Positions 1 to 8,792 of a stretch of DNA of 64,000 bases are shown piece after piece. Positions within the stretch are counted from its first letter, which is position 1; every line of letters begins with the position of its first letter. The stretch lies in the NCBI RefSeq assembly GCF_011601275.1, contig NZ_JAAOLY010000012.1, positions 62,001-126,000 on the forward strand, in the 5' to 3' direction. A model generated the notes under the pieces. It was not told where the DNA came from. It made no database searches and worked only from the letters and a program-made list of their open reading frames with translations. The position numbers and the translations under genes are program-made. The DNA comes from Janthinobacterium lividum (GTDB taxonomy: Bacteria > Pseudomonadota > Gammaproteobacteria > Burkholderiales > Burkholderiaceae_D).

Positions 1-282
1 ATCAAGAGCATGGCCTTGCATTTGCTGATCGAAACAGGCTGGTGCGGCGCCCTGTCCATGCTGGCCCTGCTGGTTCTGGCTGGCACGCGCCTGCTGCGCC
101 AGGCCGCGCGCGGCGATTCCGGCGCGCTGGCTGGCGCCGCCGCCCTGCTGGGTTTTCTCGTCGTCGGCCTGTTCGACAGCCTGCTCGACGTGCCGCGCAT
201 CGCCCTGCTGTGCTATCTGATGCTGCTGTGCGCGCTGCTGCAGCCCGTGCCACCTCCTCACGTTGAAAGTGCGCCGCCATGA
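1..282 (+). CDS. O-antigen ligase/polymerase-type membrane protein, 3' end only
   Basis: The reading frame is open from the first base and stops at 280-282, so the gene begins outside the window. The visible ~93 residues hold two or three hydrophobic segments. They open with a 'LLIETGWCGAL' stretch, which resembles the conserved 'L-E-T-G-x-x-G' element near the C-terminus of Wzy/WaaL-type polymerases and ligases; a 'FDSLLDVPRI' loop follows. The stop codon overlaps the start of the next gene (ATGA), so the two are translationally coupled. The role is inferred from this motif and from the polysaccharide locus downstream: joining or polymerising repeat units at the periplasmic face of the inner membrane. 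Only the tail is seen, so the family call is moderate. Confidence 0.6.
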   Translation: MKSMALHLLIETGWCGALSMLALLVLAGTRLLRQAARGDSGALAGAAALLGFLVVGLFDSLLDVPRIALLCYLMLLCALLQPVPPPHVESAPP

Positions 283-1055
283 AAGCCCTGCCATTGACAT
301 GCTTTTCCGCCCTCTTGTTTTGCCTTGCCCTGGCCAGTGCGCCATGCCGCGCCGATGCTCCGCTGGCGCAAACCATCGCGCGCATCAAACCATCGATCGT
401 CGGCGTGGGCAGCCTGCAAAAGACGCGCACGCCGCCGATGAATTTCATCGGCACGGGCTTCGTCGCCGGCGATGGCTTGAGCGTGCTCACTTGCGCCCAT
501 GTGATCCAGAAACTGCTCGACGCCAATCCGAACGAAGTCATCGGCATACTCACGGGCCAGGGCGAGGCAGCGCAATTTCGCCCCGCCAAGGTCCAGGCGC
601 TGGACACGGAACACGACCTGGCCTTGCTGCGCCTGGCGGGTGTGCCCCTGCCTGCCATGGCGCTGGGCGACGCGGCCACGGTGCGCGAAGGCCAGGCCAT
701 GGCCTTTACGGGGTTTCCGCTAGGTACCTTGCTGGGCTTGCACCACGTGACCCACCGCGCCATCGTGTCATCGCTGACGCCGGTGGTCATGCCCAGCGAA
801 AACGCGCAGCGCCTCGACGTCCGGCGCCTGGCGCAGCTACAAAAAGCGCCTTACACCGTGTTCCAGCTGGACGCGACGGCGTATCCAGGCAGCAGCGGCA
901 GCCCCTTGTTCGATCCCGAGACCGGTCTCGTCTACGGCATCGTCAACATGGTGTACGTCAAAGGCCTCAAGGAGGCGGCCATCAGCGCGCCGAGCGGCAT
1001 CACTTACGCGATTCCGGGCGGCTACATGCAGGCGATCTTGCTGAAAAATAAATGA
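279..1055 (+). CDS. secreted trypsin-like (S1-type) serine protease
   Basis: The 258-residue protein has a typical signal peptide (residues 1 to about 25, ending 'APCRA'). The chymotrypsin-fold triad is recognisable: His74 in 'TCAHV', Asp113 in 'EHDLALL' and Ser206 in 'YPGSSGSPL'. There is no PDZ domain, so it is shorter than DegP/HtrA proteases. It should act in the periplasm or outside the cell. It starts inside the stop codon of the upstream ligase-like gene, so it is co-transcribed with polysaccharide genes. The substrate is unknown. A role in processing surface proteins of the exosortase A system is an inference from position only. Confidence 0.8.
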   Translation: MKALPLTCFSALLFCLALASAPCRADAPLAQTIARIKPSIVGVGSLQKTRTPPMNFIGTGFVAGDGLSVLTCAHVIQKLLDANPNEVIGILTGQGEAAQFRPAKVQALDTEHDLALLRLAGVPLPAMALGDAATVREGQAMAFTGFPLGTLLGLHHVTHRAIVSSLTPVVMPSENAQRLDVRRLAQLQKAPYTVFQLDATAYPGSSGSPLFDPETGLVYGIVNMVYVKGLKEAAISAPSGITYAIPGGYMQAILLKNK

Positions 1056-1059
1056 ATAA

Positions 1060-1806
1060 TCAGTTGCGCCCCTGCCTCAGCCGGTCGGTAATACCGGGCT
1101 CATCCCATGTCGGAAAAAAAAAGGGGTAAAACGACCGTTCACCCCCATGCTGTTCCATCAGGCCGCCGTATTTGCGGATCTGGGCCCCCATGTAATCGAG
1201 ATCCAGCCGTAGCAGCACGGCTGGCGCCCCCACGCGCGTGCACTCGCGCTCGCCGCCGAAGTCCTGGAAACCCAGCATGCGCTTGTAAAACGCCACGTGG
1301 CGCGGGTTGACTTCAATCACGTAATCCGTAAAGCCGTGAATATTGTGGGCATAGATATAAGAGATATGAATCAGCGCCGCAAACACGCGCTTGCTCACTC
1401 CCTTGTCGATGGCCAGGCGCGACGGTTCGCACAGGCGCCGCCCCTGCTCGCGCAGGACGTCGAGCTTGTCGCGGAAGTTTTCATCGGCGGGCAAGCCCGT
1501 CTCGTCATTATCGAGGCACAAGGTCATGGTGCCGACGGTGGTGCCGGCCGTTTCCGCAAACAGTGTGATTTTATTGAGCGCATGGGTCGTGCCGGGATCG
1601 ACGGCATAGCCGCGCCAGCCGTACATCTTGCGGATCAGCAAGCTGGCCGCTTCACGCCGGCCACGCGAATTGGCCATGCGGATATGAAAGCGCTGCAGGT
1701 CGAGCTCATGCTCCATGGCCGGGTCGATCTGCCCCTCGCCCACCACCAGGTCGCTGAAAGTACCAGGCGTGTCGAAGGAAATTATGGGTTCATCTTCAAA
1801 GCTCAT
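1060..1806 (-). CDS. exosortase-associated FeeM-like acyltransferase (N-acyl amino acid synthase type)
   Basis: The 248-residue protein belongs to the GNAT-like group related to acyl-homoserine-lactone synthases and FeeM, often annotated 'PEP-CTERM/exosortase system-associated acyltransferase'. Supporting elements are 'CEPSRLAI' at about residue 127 and the C-terminal half with 'VIEVNPRHVAFYKRMLGF', a classic acyltransferase core helix-strand. FeeM-type enzymes transfer a fatty acyl group, usually from an acyl carrier protein, to an amino acid. The gene is convergent with the protease (4-base gap). The 200-base AT-rich gap on its 5' side (1807-2006) probably holds its promoter, although no clear boxes could be fixed. 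An ACP and acyl-CoA ligase lie 40 kb away in the second exosortase block and could be partners. Confidence 0.75.
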   Translation of the reverse strand: MSFEDEPIISFDTPGTFSDLVVGEGQIDPAMEHELDLQRFHIRMANSRGRREAASLLIRKMYGWRGYAVDPGTTHALNKITLFAETAGTTVGTMTLCLDNDETGLPADENFRDKLDVLREQGRRLCEPSRLAIDKGVSKRVFAALIHISYIYAHNIHGFTDYVIEVNPRHVAFYKRMLGFQDFGGERECTRVGAPAVLLRLDLDYMGAQIRKYGGLMEQHGGERSFYPFFFPTWDEPGITDRLRQGRN

Positions 1807-2006
1807 CTTGTCCTCACGTTCATCGGCAGCCGTCGAGACGGACTGAAGCCAATGCCTTGTGACAAGAGAAAAACGGGAGAAGTTCCCAGCAATAGCTAAA
1901 AAAACAGAAGAAATTTACATTAGGATAGCAAAATAACACGATGAAATTTGTCTATAAGTACAAAATGGTAAATATAATTACTGTTTTGATATTGCCGAGG
2001 CCGTTA

Positions 2007-2630
2007 TTAAAAGAAGCTCTCCGGGATCAGTAAGACGTCGCCTGGCCGCATCATGACATTGGCGGAAATATCGCCCTCCTTCAATAAATCGTCGAGCCGC
2101 ACCGCCAGCTGCTGCTGGTTGCCTTCGCGCATGCGGATGATGCTGGCTTTGTTGCCGGCCGCGAAGTCGGTGATGCCCCCCACGGCGATGAGTACGTCCA
2201 TCAGCGACATGCCCTGCCGGTACGGCAGCGCCTGCGGCTTGGCCGCCTCGCCGATCACCCGGATCTGCTCGCCATATGGCCCCGAGAAATTGGTGACGAT
2301 GACCGTCACCACGGGCTGCTGGATGAACTTGCTCAAGGCTTGCTCGATGTCGCGCGCCAGCTGGGTCGACGTCTTGCCGCTGGCGGCCAGATCCTCGACC
2401 AGCGGCGTGGTGATCTTGCCGTCCGGCCGCACGGCCACCGTCAGCGACACTTCCGGATTGCGCCAGACGATGATGTTGACGGAGTCGCCCGGACCGATCA
2501 GGTAATCGTGCATGGGGGCGCTGTCGTCGGAAGGCGCCAGCGGATAGCGGGTGCGGCAGGCGCCCAGCAGGCTGGCGGCGCCGGCCAGGACCAGCGTGTT
2601 GCAGAGAAATACACGGCGAAATGGATTCAT
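2007..2630 (-). CDS. exosortase A-system polysaccharide export lipoprotein (Wza-type)
   Basis: The 207-residue protein has a lipoprotein signal: a hydrophobic stretch followed by a lipobox 'LLGAC' with Cys25. A poly-export domain ('YLIGPGDSVNIIVWRNPE' near residues 43-60) and a SLBB-like segment ('GEAAKPQALPYRQGMSL') follow. It should form or plug the outer-membrane exit channel for the exopolysaccharide, as in the XrtA/PEP-CTERM export family. It is transcribed away from the chain-length gene, which is its usual functional partner. The shared 254-base gap (2631-2884) must carry promoters for both directions. Family call is firm; gene symbols vary between species, so none is given. Confidence 0.9.
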   Translation of the reverse strand: MNPFRRVFLCNTLVLAGAASLLGACRTRYPLAPSDDSAPMHDYLIGPGDSVNIIVWRNPEVSLTVAVRPDGKITTPLVEDLAASGKTSTQLARDIEQALSKFIQQPVVTVIVTNFSGPYGEQIRVIGEAAKPQALPYRQGMSLMDVLIAVGGITDFAAGNKASIIRMREGNQQQLAVRLDDLLKEGDISANVMMRPGDVLLIPESFF

Positions 2631-2787
2631 GCGGAGCCTCTTCGAGTCGATGCGCGTCCATGGGCAGCCCCGCAGAACCAGCCTGGGCCGCGAACTTCCT
2701 ATGATTATTAAAACCCGGCAAGTGAACCTTGAGACGTATCAAGAAGCAATCATCTTGGGAAATCTTGCTCCGCAGCCGCCCTATACT

Positions 2788-2806
2788 TTGCTTACTCAAC
2801 AAGCAA
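2788..2806. promoter_or_regulatory. inverted repeat near a possible -10 box in the divergent export/chain-length gap
   Basis: TTGCTT and AAGCAA form a perfect 6-bp inverted repeat with a 7-base spacer. It starts one base after a TATACT hexamer (2782-2787) and is followed by a run of T. No -35 hexamer at standard spacing is visible. It could be an operator over the start of the long operon at 2885 or a weak hairpin. This is sequence pattern only. Confidence 0.3.
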
Positions 2807-2884
2807 CTATTTTTTGCAAGACGTCGTCGTGATCCGCGCCGCCAGCCCATCTACCGTGCAGCACCGCCATCTGAAGGAAGCGAC

Positions 2885-4414
2885 ATGGAAGAATTGATAC
2901 AGCAACTGCTTTCCGGCTTGAAAGGCATCTGGAAGTACCGCTGGCATGCCGTGCTGGTAGCGTGGCTGGTGGCCATCGGCGGCTTCATCAAGGTAATCAC
3001 CCTGCCCGATGACTACCAGACGTCGGCGCGCGTGTTTGTCGATACGCAAACCATCCTCAAGCCGCTGATGGCCGGCATGACCAGCGTGCCGAACACGGAA
3101 CAGCAGGTGGCCATCATGAGCCGCACCCTGCTCAGCCGCCCGAACGTGGAGCGGGTCATGCGCATGGTCGACCTCGACCTGGACTCGAAGACCGTGCGCG
3201 AGCACGAGGCCCAGCTGGACGAGTTGATGAGCCGCATCAAGATCACGGGCACCAATGCCTATGACATCTACACCATCAGCTACAGCGGACGCGATCCCAA
3301 GCTCGTGCGCGACGTCGTGCAAAGCCTGCTGACCATCTTTGTCGAAGGCAGTTTCCAGGGCAAAAAAGGCGATTCGCAGAAGGCAGTGCAATTCATCGAC
3401 GAGCAGATCAAGAATTACGAGGACAAGCTGAGCGCGGCGGAAAACCTGGTCAAGGAATTCAAGATCCGCAACAACCTGCTGCTGCCACGCCAGGGCATCG
3501 ATTATGGCAGCCAGTTGCAGCTGTCGTCCGATAGCCTGAACAATGCCAAGCTGGAACTGGTCGAGGCGGAACAGGCGCGCAAGGCCATCCAGAGCCAGAT
3601 CGAGGGCGACGAGCCCGTGCTCGACATGGAGCCGAATGCGGCGTCCATCACGAATCCCGAACTCGACGAACGCATCGCCTCGCTCAACAAGAACCTCGAC
3701 AACCTGCGCATGCAATTTACGGAATTGCACCCCGATATCATCGCCTCGAAGCGCCTGGTGGCCCAGCTGGAAGAGCGCAAGATCGAGGAAAGCAAGCTGA
3801 AAACGGCGTCCGGCGACCCGGGCAAGAACTACAGCCCCATGCTGCAGCAGCTGAAGGTGGCGCTGACGGACGCGGACGCCAAGGTGGCCGCCATCCGCGC
3901 CCGCGTGCAGGAATACACGGCGCGCAACGAACGGCTGCTGGCGCAGAGCAATGCCGTACCCGAGGTGGAATCGCAGCTGGCGCAGCTCAACCGCGACTAC
4001 ATCATCAACAAGGAAAACTATGAAAAGCTGATCGGCCGGCGCGAAGCGGCCAAGCTGTCGGGCGAACTCAGTTCCACCACCGAAATGATGGCCTTCAAGA
4101 TCATCGACCCGCCCACGGTGCAATATGCGCCCGTCGGCCCGAACCGCCCGCTGCTGTTCAGTGCGGCGCTGGGCGCGGCCCTGGTGGCCGGCGTCGCCAC
4201 GGCCCTGCTGATCAGCCAGGTGCGCCCCACCTTCCTCAGCCCCTCGGAACTGCGCGACGCGACGGGCTTGAACGTGCTGGGCACGGTATCGATGAACTGG
4301 ACGCCGCTGCAGCAGGTACGCCGCCGCCGCGCCCGCTATGGCTTTGGCGCCTGCCTGGGCAGCCTGTTCGTCCTGTACGGCGGGGTCATGACGGCTGCGC
4401 TGCTGAAATTCTAG
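2885..4414 (+). CDS. exosortase A-system chain-length determinant (Wzz/PCP type)
   Basis: The 509-residue protein starts at the ATG at 2885, preceded by GAAGGAAG; the longer open frame upstream (from 2729) lacks protein character. There is a membrane segment at about 18-38, then a long periplasmic coiled-coil region (about 180-390) with repeated heptad-like Lys/Glu/Leu. A Pro-rich 'DPPTVQYAPVGPNRP' precedes a second membrane helix (about 422-445), and a third hydrophobic segment lies at the very end. This is the polysaccharide co-polymerase that sets chain length and links the inner-membrane machinery to the export lipoprotein. It is the first gene of the long plus-strand operon, with a tyrosine kinase next, as usual for split BY-kinase systems. 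Confidence 0.92.
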   Translation: MEELIQQLLSGLKGIWKYRWHAVLVAWLVAIGGFIKVITLPDDYQTSARVFVDTQTILKPLMAGMTSVPNTEQQVAIMSRTLLSRPNVERVMRMVDLDLDSKTVREHEAQLDELMSRIKITGTNAYDIYTISYSGRDPKLVRDVVQSLLTIFVEGSFQGKKGDSQKAVQFIDEQIKNYEDKLSAAENLVKEFKIRNNLLLPRQGIDYGSQLQLSSDSLNNAKLELVEAEQARKAIQSQIEGDEPVLDMEPNAASITNPELDERIASLNKNLDNLRMQFTELHPDIIASKRLVAQLEERKIEESKLKTASGDPGKNYSPMLQQLKVALTDADAKVAAIRARVQEYTARNERLLAQSNAVPEVESQLAQLNRDYIINKENYEKLIGRREAAKLSGELSSTTEMMAFKIIDPPTVQYAPVGPNRPLLFSAALGAALVAGVATALLISQVRPTFLSPSELRDATGLNVLGTVSMNWTPLQQVRRRRARYGFGACLGSLFVLYGGVMTAALLKF

Positions 4415-4432
4415 AGCCACCAAGGAGCGAAG

Positions 4433-5266
4433 ATGAGCAGCAAGGACAGCGGCAAGCAGGAACCCATGATCCTCGGCGTGGCCGAGGCCGGCGTGCCTTA
4501 CAAGGTGAACGGTACGGATGGCGCGGACGCGGCCCGGTCGCCCCGCTACCGCGCCCTGAACCTGGACCGGCTGGCGGAGCAAGGCATGCTCACGCACGAT
4601 GGCGGGCGCAGCGCGGTGGCCGAGGATTTCCGCATCATCAAGCGCCCGCTGCTGCGCCAGGCGCGCGCCAGCGGCAGCGACGCCATCCGTCATGGCAACC
4701 TGATCGTCGTCACCAGCGCCATGCCGGGCGAAGGCAAGACCTACTGCGCCGTCAACCTGGCCATGAGCATCGCCATGGAAATGGACATGACGGTGCTGCT
4801 GATCGATGCCGACGTGGCGCGCCCGTCCGTGCTGAAGGTACTGGGCCTGCCGCCGGAACCGGGGCTGATGGACGTGCTGCTCGACCCGCAACTGGCCATG
4901 GCCGACGTGATCCTGAAAACCAATGTGGCCAATCTGAGCATCCTGCCCGCCGGGCGCAGCAACAAGCACGCGACGGAATTGCTGGCCAGCCGGGCCATGA
5001 GCCGGCTGCTGGCCGAAATCGCCAGCCGCTATGGCGACCGCATCGTCGTCTTCGATTCGCCGCCCCTGCTGATCACCAGCGAAGCACACGCGCTGGTGGG
5101 ACAGATGGGACAAGTGGTGATGGTGGTCGAGGCGGAAACGACGACACAGCACGCCGTCAAGGAGGCGCTGCGCCAGATCGAGTCATGCGAACACATTCAT
5201 TTGATCTACAACAAGACCAAATCGTTCCCCGGCAACGACTACTACGGTTATGGCTATTACGATTAG
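4433..5266 (+). CDS. exosortase A-associated tyrosine autokinase (CpsD/CapB type)
   Basis: This 277-residue cytoplasmic BY-kinase controls polysaccharide polymerisation by cycles of tyrosine phosphorylation together with the chain-length protein. Visible parts are a Walker A 'SAMPGEGKT' with Lys102, a Walker A' 'VLLIDADVARP', a Walker B-like 'IVVFDSPP', and a C-terminal tyrosine cluster of five Tyr in the last eight residues, the expected autophosphorylation tail. It lies 18 bases after the chain-length gene. Its 3' end overlaps the next gene by 17 bases, and the bases encoding the Tyr tail also contain the next start. Confidence 0.92.
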   Translation: MSSKDSGKQEPMILGVAEAGVPYKVNGTDGADAARSPRYRALNLDRLAEQGMLTHDGGRSAVAEDFRIIKRPLLRQARASGSDAIRHGNLIVVTSAMPGEGKTYCAVNLAMSIAMEMDMTVLLIDADVARPSVLKVLGLPPEPGLMDVLLDPQLAMADVILKTNVANLSILPAGRSNKHATELLASRAMSRLLAEIASRYGDRIVVFDSPPLLITSEAHALVGQMGQVVMVVEAETTTQHAVKEALRQIESCEHIHLIYNKTKSFPGNDYYGYGYYD

Positions 5267-6773
5267 CCGCCGCGCGCCGCTACCGCTGCTGCTGTCCCTG
5301 CTGCTGCCCGCGCCGGCGGGCGCGGTCGACTGGCTGGTGAAACCGTCGCTGCGCCTGCGCGAAAGCTATACGGACAACGCCTTGCGCGCGCCGCCCGGCC
5401 AGGCGCAATCGGACTTCATCACGGAAATCGCGCCCGCCATCGCCCTCATCGGCACGGGGCCCCGCCTGCGCGTGCACCTCGACTACAGCTGGCATAAATA
5501 CCTGTCGGGACAGCGCGCCGATACGGACAACCACGAACTGCACGCCTCGGCCGACGCCGAACTGGTCAAGGACTGGTTCTTCATCGATGCGGACGCCAGC
5601 GTAAGCCGGCGCAACATCTCACCGTTCGGCCCGCAGCTGATCGACGACCTGCCCGACACGGACAATACCAGCACCGTGCGCACCACGGGCATCAGCCCCT
5701 ACCTGCGCCACCGTTTCCACGGCCTGGCCACGGCCGAGCTGCGCTACACGCGCAACACGGTCGATAGCGGCGGCGACCTGCTGTCCGTACACAGCGATGA
5801 AATGGAATTGCTGCTCAGCGGCGAGCCGCGCGGCAACGGCTGGACCTGGAACGCCAGCCACGACGTACGCCGCACCCAGGACAGCAAGCTGGCGCCCGTG
5901 CGCATGCAGCGCAGCAGCGTGGGCCTGCGCTATCCGTTCAGCAGCAAATGGTCGGCCACGGCCAGCGGCGGCATGGAAAAGGAAGGTTATATCTCTACCA
6001 GCGGCAAGGCGCCCGAGGGCCGCTTCTGGTCGCTGGGCGGCGTGTGGACGCCGTCGCCGCGCACCAGCGTCGCCTTCAGCACGGGCAAGCGCTTTTTTGG
6101 CACCACCTACAGTCTGGACGCCAATTTCCTGCAGCGTCATACCAACTGGCAACTGAACTACAGCGAAAACATCACCACCATGCCGACGCAGTTTTCGCGC
6201 CTGGGAAACCGCGACGCGGGCCAGTTGCTTGATCAATTGTGGCGCGGCATCTTTCCCAACGCGCGCGACCGGCGCCTGCGCATCGATGCCTTCCTGCGCT
6301 ATGCCAACAGCCTGGGGCCGGAACGGGGCGCCATCAATTACTTCAGCCACCGCTATTTCCTGCAAAAGCAGCTGAAGCTGACGATGGCGCGCGCCACGGC
6401 GAAAAGCACGATGATCGCCGGCATCACGGCCGTCGACCGCACGGCGCAGACGGCCAGCGGCATCGACAGCGGCTTGCTGCCCGGCGTGGAATTCGGCAGC
6501 GAAGACCGCACGCGCCAGATCGGCGGCAACCTGGGCTGGAGCTGGCAAGCCAGTTCGCGCACCAGCGTGAATGTCAATGCCGGCTACGCCAGCGTGCGCT
6601 CGCTGACCGTGCCCCGACGCGACAACAACATCACCGTGACGGCGGGTTACACCCGTATCCTGCAGCAGAACATGACGGCCAGCATCGACGTGCGGCATAC
6701 GCGGCACGCCAGCAACCGGGGCGGCGACTACCGCGAAAACGGCGTCAGCGCCACGCTCACCATGCAATTCTAA
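5250..6773 (+). CDS. exosortase A-system outer-membrane beta-barrel protein
   Basis: The 507-residue protein begins with a signal peptide ('LPLLLSLLLPAPAGA'). The rest is rich in alternating aromatic/polar strands with many Arg, Tyr and Thr, and ends in 'ATLTMQF', a terminal Phe typical of Bam-inserted barrels. It matches the 'PEP-CTERM system associated' hypothetical barrel family that sits after the tyrosine kinase in these loci. A role in passage or anchoring of the polysaccharide across the outer membrane is inferred. The start codon lies inside the kinase gene. Confidence 0.85.
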   Translation: MAITISRRAPLPLLLSLLLPAPAGAVDWLVKPSLRLRESYTDNALRAPPGQAQSDFITEIAPAIALIGTGPRLRVHLDYSWHKYLSGQRADTDNHELHASADAELVKDWFFIDADASVSRRNISPFGPQLIDDLPDTDNTSTVRTTGISPYLRHRFHGLATAELRYTRNTVDSGGDLLSVHSDEMELLLSGEPRGNGWTWNASHDVRRTQDSKLAPVRMQRSSVGLRYPFSSKWSATASGGMEKEGYISTSGKAPEGRFWSLGGVWTPSPRTSVAFSTGKRFFGTTYSLDANFLQRHTNWQLNYSENITTMPTQFSRLGNRDAGQLLDQLWRGIFPNARDRRLRIDAFLRYANSLGPERGAINYFSHRYFLQKQLKLTMARATAKSTMIAGITAVDRTAQTASGIDSGLLPGVEFGSEDRTRQIGGNLGWSWQASSRTSVNVNAGYASVRSLTVPRRDNNITVTAGYTRILQQNMTASIDVRHTRHASNRGGDYRENGVSATLTMQF

Positions 6774-6783
6774 GGAGCCCGCA

Positions 6784-7944
6784 ATGTCCGACCCGTCTCT
6801 TGCGACCGCCGCGCCGGCGCACCTGCTGTGCGTGGTGGCCGCGCGCCCCAATCTGATGAAGATGGCGCCCATTCTGGCTGCCCTGGCGCGACAGGCGCCC
6901 GCCATCCGCGTGACCTTGCTGCATACGGGCCAGCATTACGACACGGCCATGAATGGGCAATTGTTTACGGACCTGTACCTGCGCCCGCCCGACATCGCCC
7001 TCGACGTCGGCTCCGGCAGCCACGCGCAGCAGACGGCCGAGATCATGCGCCGCTTTGACGCCGTGCTCGACGCGCATCCGCCGCTGGCGCCCGATGCCGT
7101 GCTGGTGGTGGGCGACGTCAATTCCACCCTCGCTTGCGCGCTGGTGGCGGCCAAGCGCGGCACGCCCGTGATCCATGTCGAGGCGGGCCTGCGCAGCGGC
7201 GACCGTCGCATGCCCGAGGAAATCAACCGCGTGCTGACGGATCAATTGTCCGATCTGCTGCTCACCAGCGAAGAAAGCGCGCGCGCCAACCTGCTGCGCG
7301 AAGGCATCGCCCCCGAACGCATCCATTTCACGGGCAACGTCATGATCGACAGCCTGCGGCAGCAGCTGCCGCGCGCAGCCAAGCCCGCCGCCACCCTGCG
7401 CGCGCACGGCCACGCCTGCCCGCCCGCGTATGGACTGTTGACCTTGCACCGTCCCTCGAACGTCGATGATCCGGCGCAGCTGGAAGCGCTGCTGCAGGCG
7501 CTGGGGCAACTGTCAGCCCGCCTGCCGCTGCTGTTTCCCATTCACCCGCGTACCCTGGCCAGCCTGCGCCTGGCGGGCCTGGAACCCTTGCTGGCGCGGC
7601 ACGCCATCGTCCGCCTGCCGCCGCTGGGCTACCTGGAAATGCTAGGCCTGATGCAGGAGGCGCGCCTGGTGCTGACGGATTCGGGCGGCATCCAGGAAGA
7701 AAGCACGGCGCTGGGCGTGCCCTGCCTGACCCTGCGCGCCAACACGGAGCGCCCCGTCACCGTGACCGATGGCACGAATACCCTGGCCGGCACGGACCCG
7801 GCCGCTATCCTGGAGATGGCCGGCACCATCCTGGACACGGGCGGCAAGCGTGGCCGCATTCCGCCCCTGTGGGATGGGCGCGCGGCCGCGCGCATCGCGG
7901 CCGTCATCGCGCCCTGGCTGGCGGCGCGCCGGGGACAACCATGA
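6784..7944 (+). CDS. wecB: UDP-N-acetylglucosamine 2-epimerase (non-hydrolysing)
   Basis: The 386-residue enzyme interconverts UDP-GlcNAc and UDP-ManNAc in the cytoplasm, feeding ManNAc-type sugars to the exopolysaccharide. Hallmarks are 'HTGQHYD' near residue 43, 'HVEAGLRSGDRRMPEEINR' near 133-151, 'GLLTLHRPSNVD' near 219, and the sugar-nucleotide loop 'LTDSGGIQEE' near 298. Length is normal. The start follows AAGGAGCCCGCA, a good ribosome site. The stop overlaps the deacetylase start (ATGA). Confidence 0.95.
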   Translation: MSDPSLATAAPAHLLCVVAARPNLMKMAPILAALARQAPAIRVTLLHTGQHYDTAMNGQLFTDLYLRPPDIALDVGSGSHAQQTAEIMRRFDAVLDAHPPLAPDAVLVVGDVNSTLACALVAAKRGTPVIHVEAGLRSGDRRMPEEINRVLTDQLSDLLLTSEESARANLLREGIAPERIHFTGNVMIDSLRQQLPRAAKPAATLRAHGHACPPAYGLLTLHRPSNVDDPAQLEALLQALGQLSARLPLLFPIHPRTLASLRLAGLEPLLARHAIVRLPPLGYLEMLGLMQEARLVLTDSGGIQEESTALGVPCLTLRANTERPVTVTDGTNTLAGTDPAAILEMAGTILDTGGKRGRIPPLWDGRAAARIAAVIAPWLAARRGQP

Positions 7945-8792
7945 CGCCGCCTGTGGTCTTGCTCAATGCGCTCACCATCGATGTGGAAGACTATTTCCAG
8001 GTGTCCGCCTTCGCGCCGCACATCGCGCGCGCCGACTGGTCCCGCCTCGAATGCCGGGTCGAGGCGAACATCGAGCGCATCCTGCTGCTGCTCGACAGCC
8101 GCGGCATCCACGCCACCTTTTTTACCCTGGGCTGGATCGCCGAACGCTATCCGGCCATGCTGCGCCGCGTGGCAGACGCCGGACACGAAGTGGCCAGCCA
8201 CGGCTATGCGCACCTGCGCGCCAGCGAGCAGTCGGCCGCGCAGTTCGCCGACGATGTGCGCCGCAGCAAGGCCATTCTCGAGCAAATAACGGGGCTGGCC
8301 GTGCGCGGCTACCGGGCGCCCAGCTTTTCCATCGGCGCGGCCAACCTGTGGGCCTTCGACGTGCTGCAGGAAGCCGGCTACCGCTACAGTTCCAGCATCT
8401 ACCCGATCCGTCACGACCATTACGGCATGCCCGATGCGCCGCGCTTCGGCTGGCGCCCGCGCGGCCCGCGCGGCGTGCTGGAACTGCCCGTCAGCACCGT
8501 GCGCCTGCGCGGGCGCAACCTGCCGGCCGGCGGCGGCGGTTATTTCAGATTGATGCCGTATGCACTGTCGCGCTGGCTTTTGCGACGCATCAATTCGCGC
8601 GACGGGCAAGCTGGCATATTCTATTTTCATCCTTGGGAACTCGATCCCGGTCAGCCGCGCCCGCCAGGCCTCAGCGCCAGGACGCGCTTTCGCCACTACC
8701 TGAACCTGGGGCGCATGGAAGCACGGCTGGGGCGCCTGACCCGCGACTTTGCCTGGGACCGCATGGACCGTATTTTTCTGGAAAGCACATGA
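7941..8792 (+). CDS. exosortase A-system polysaccharide deacetylase
   Basis: The 283-residue NodB-fold enzyme is expected to remove N-acetyl groups from sugar residues of the polymer. It has the metal-site pattern 'TIDVEDYF' (Asp14) and 'EVASHGYAHL' (His pair), a third motif 'RGYRAPSFSIG', and a C-terminal 'HPWELDPGQPR' segment typical of the XrtA-linked branch. No signal peptide is seen, so the site of action is unclear. The ATG at 7941 is chosen because it overlaps the wecB stop and starts the conserved domain; the open frame further upstream is wecB out of frame. Confidence 0.9.
   Translation: MTPPVVLLNALTIDVEDYFQVSAFAPHIARADWSRLECRVEANIERILLLLDSRGIHATFFTLGWIAERYPAMLRRVADAGHEVASHGYAHLRASEQSAAQFADDVRRSKAILEQITGLAVRGYRAPSFSIGAANLWAFDVLQEAGYRYSSSIYPIRHDHYGMPDAPRFGWRPRGPRGVLELPVSTVRLRGRNLPAGGGGYFRLMPYALSRWLLRRINSRDGQAGIFYFHPWELDPGQPRPPGLSARTRFRHYLNLGRMEARLGRLTRDFAWDRMDRIFLEST

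Noticed and set aside
2755-2769. Possible sigma-54 promoter (TTGGGAAATCTTGCT)
   Set aside because: GG and GC are 8 bases apart instead of 10, so the spacing is wrong.
2807-5152. 781-codon open frame on minus, opposite the chain-length and kinase genes
   Set aside because: It is antisense to two well-recognised proteins and its translation is His/Gln/Arg-rich low-complexity, the usual product of high-GC antisense frames.
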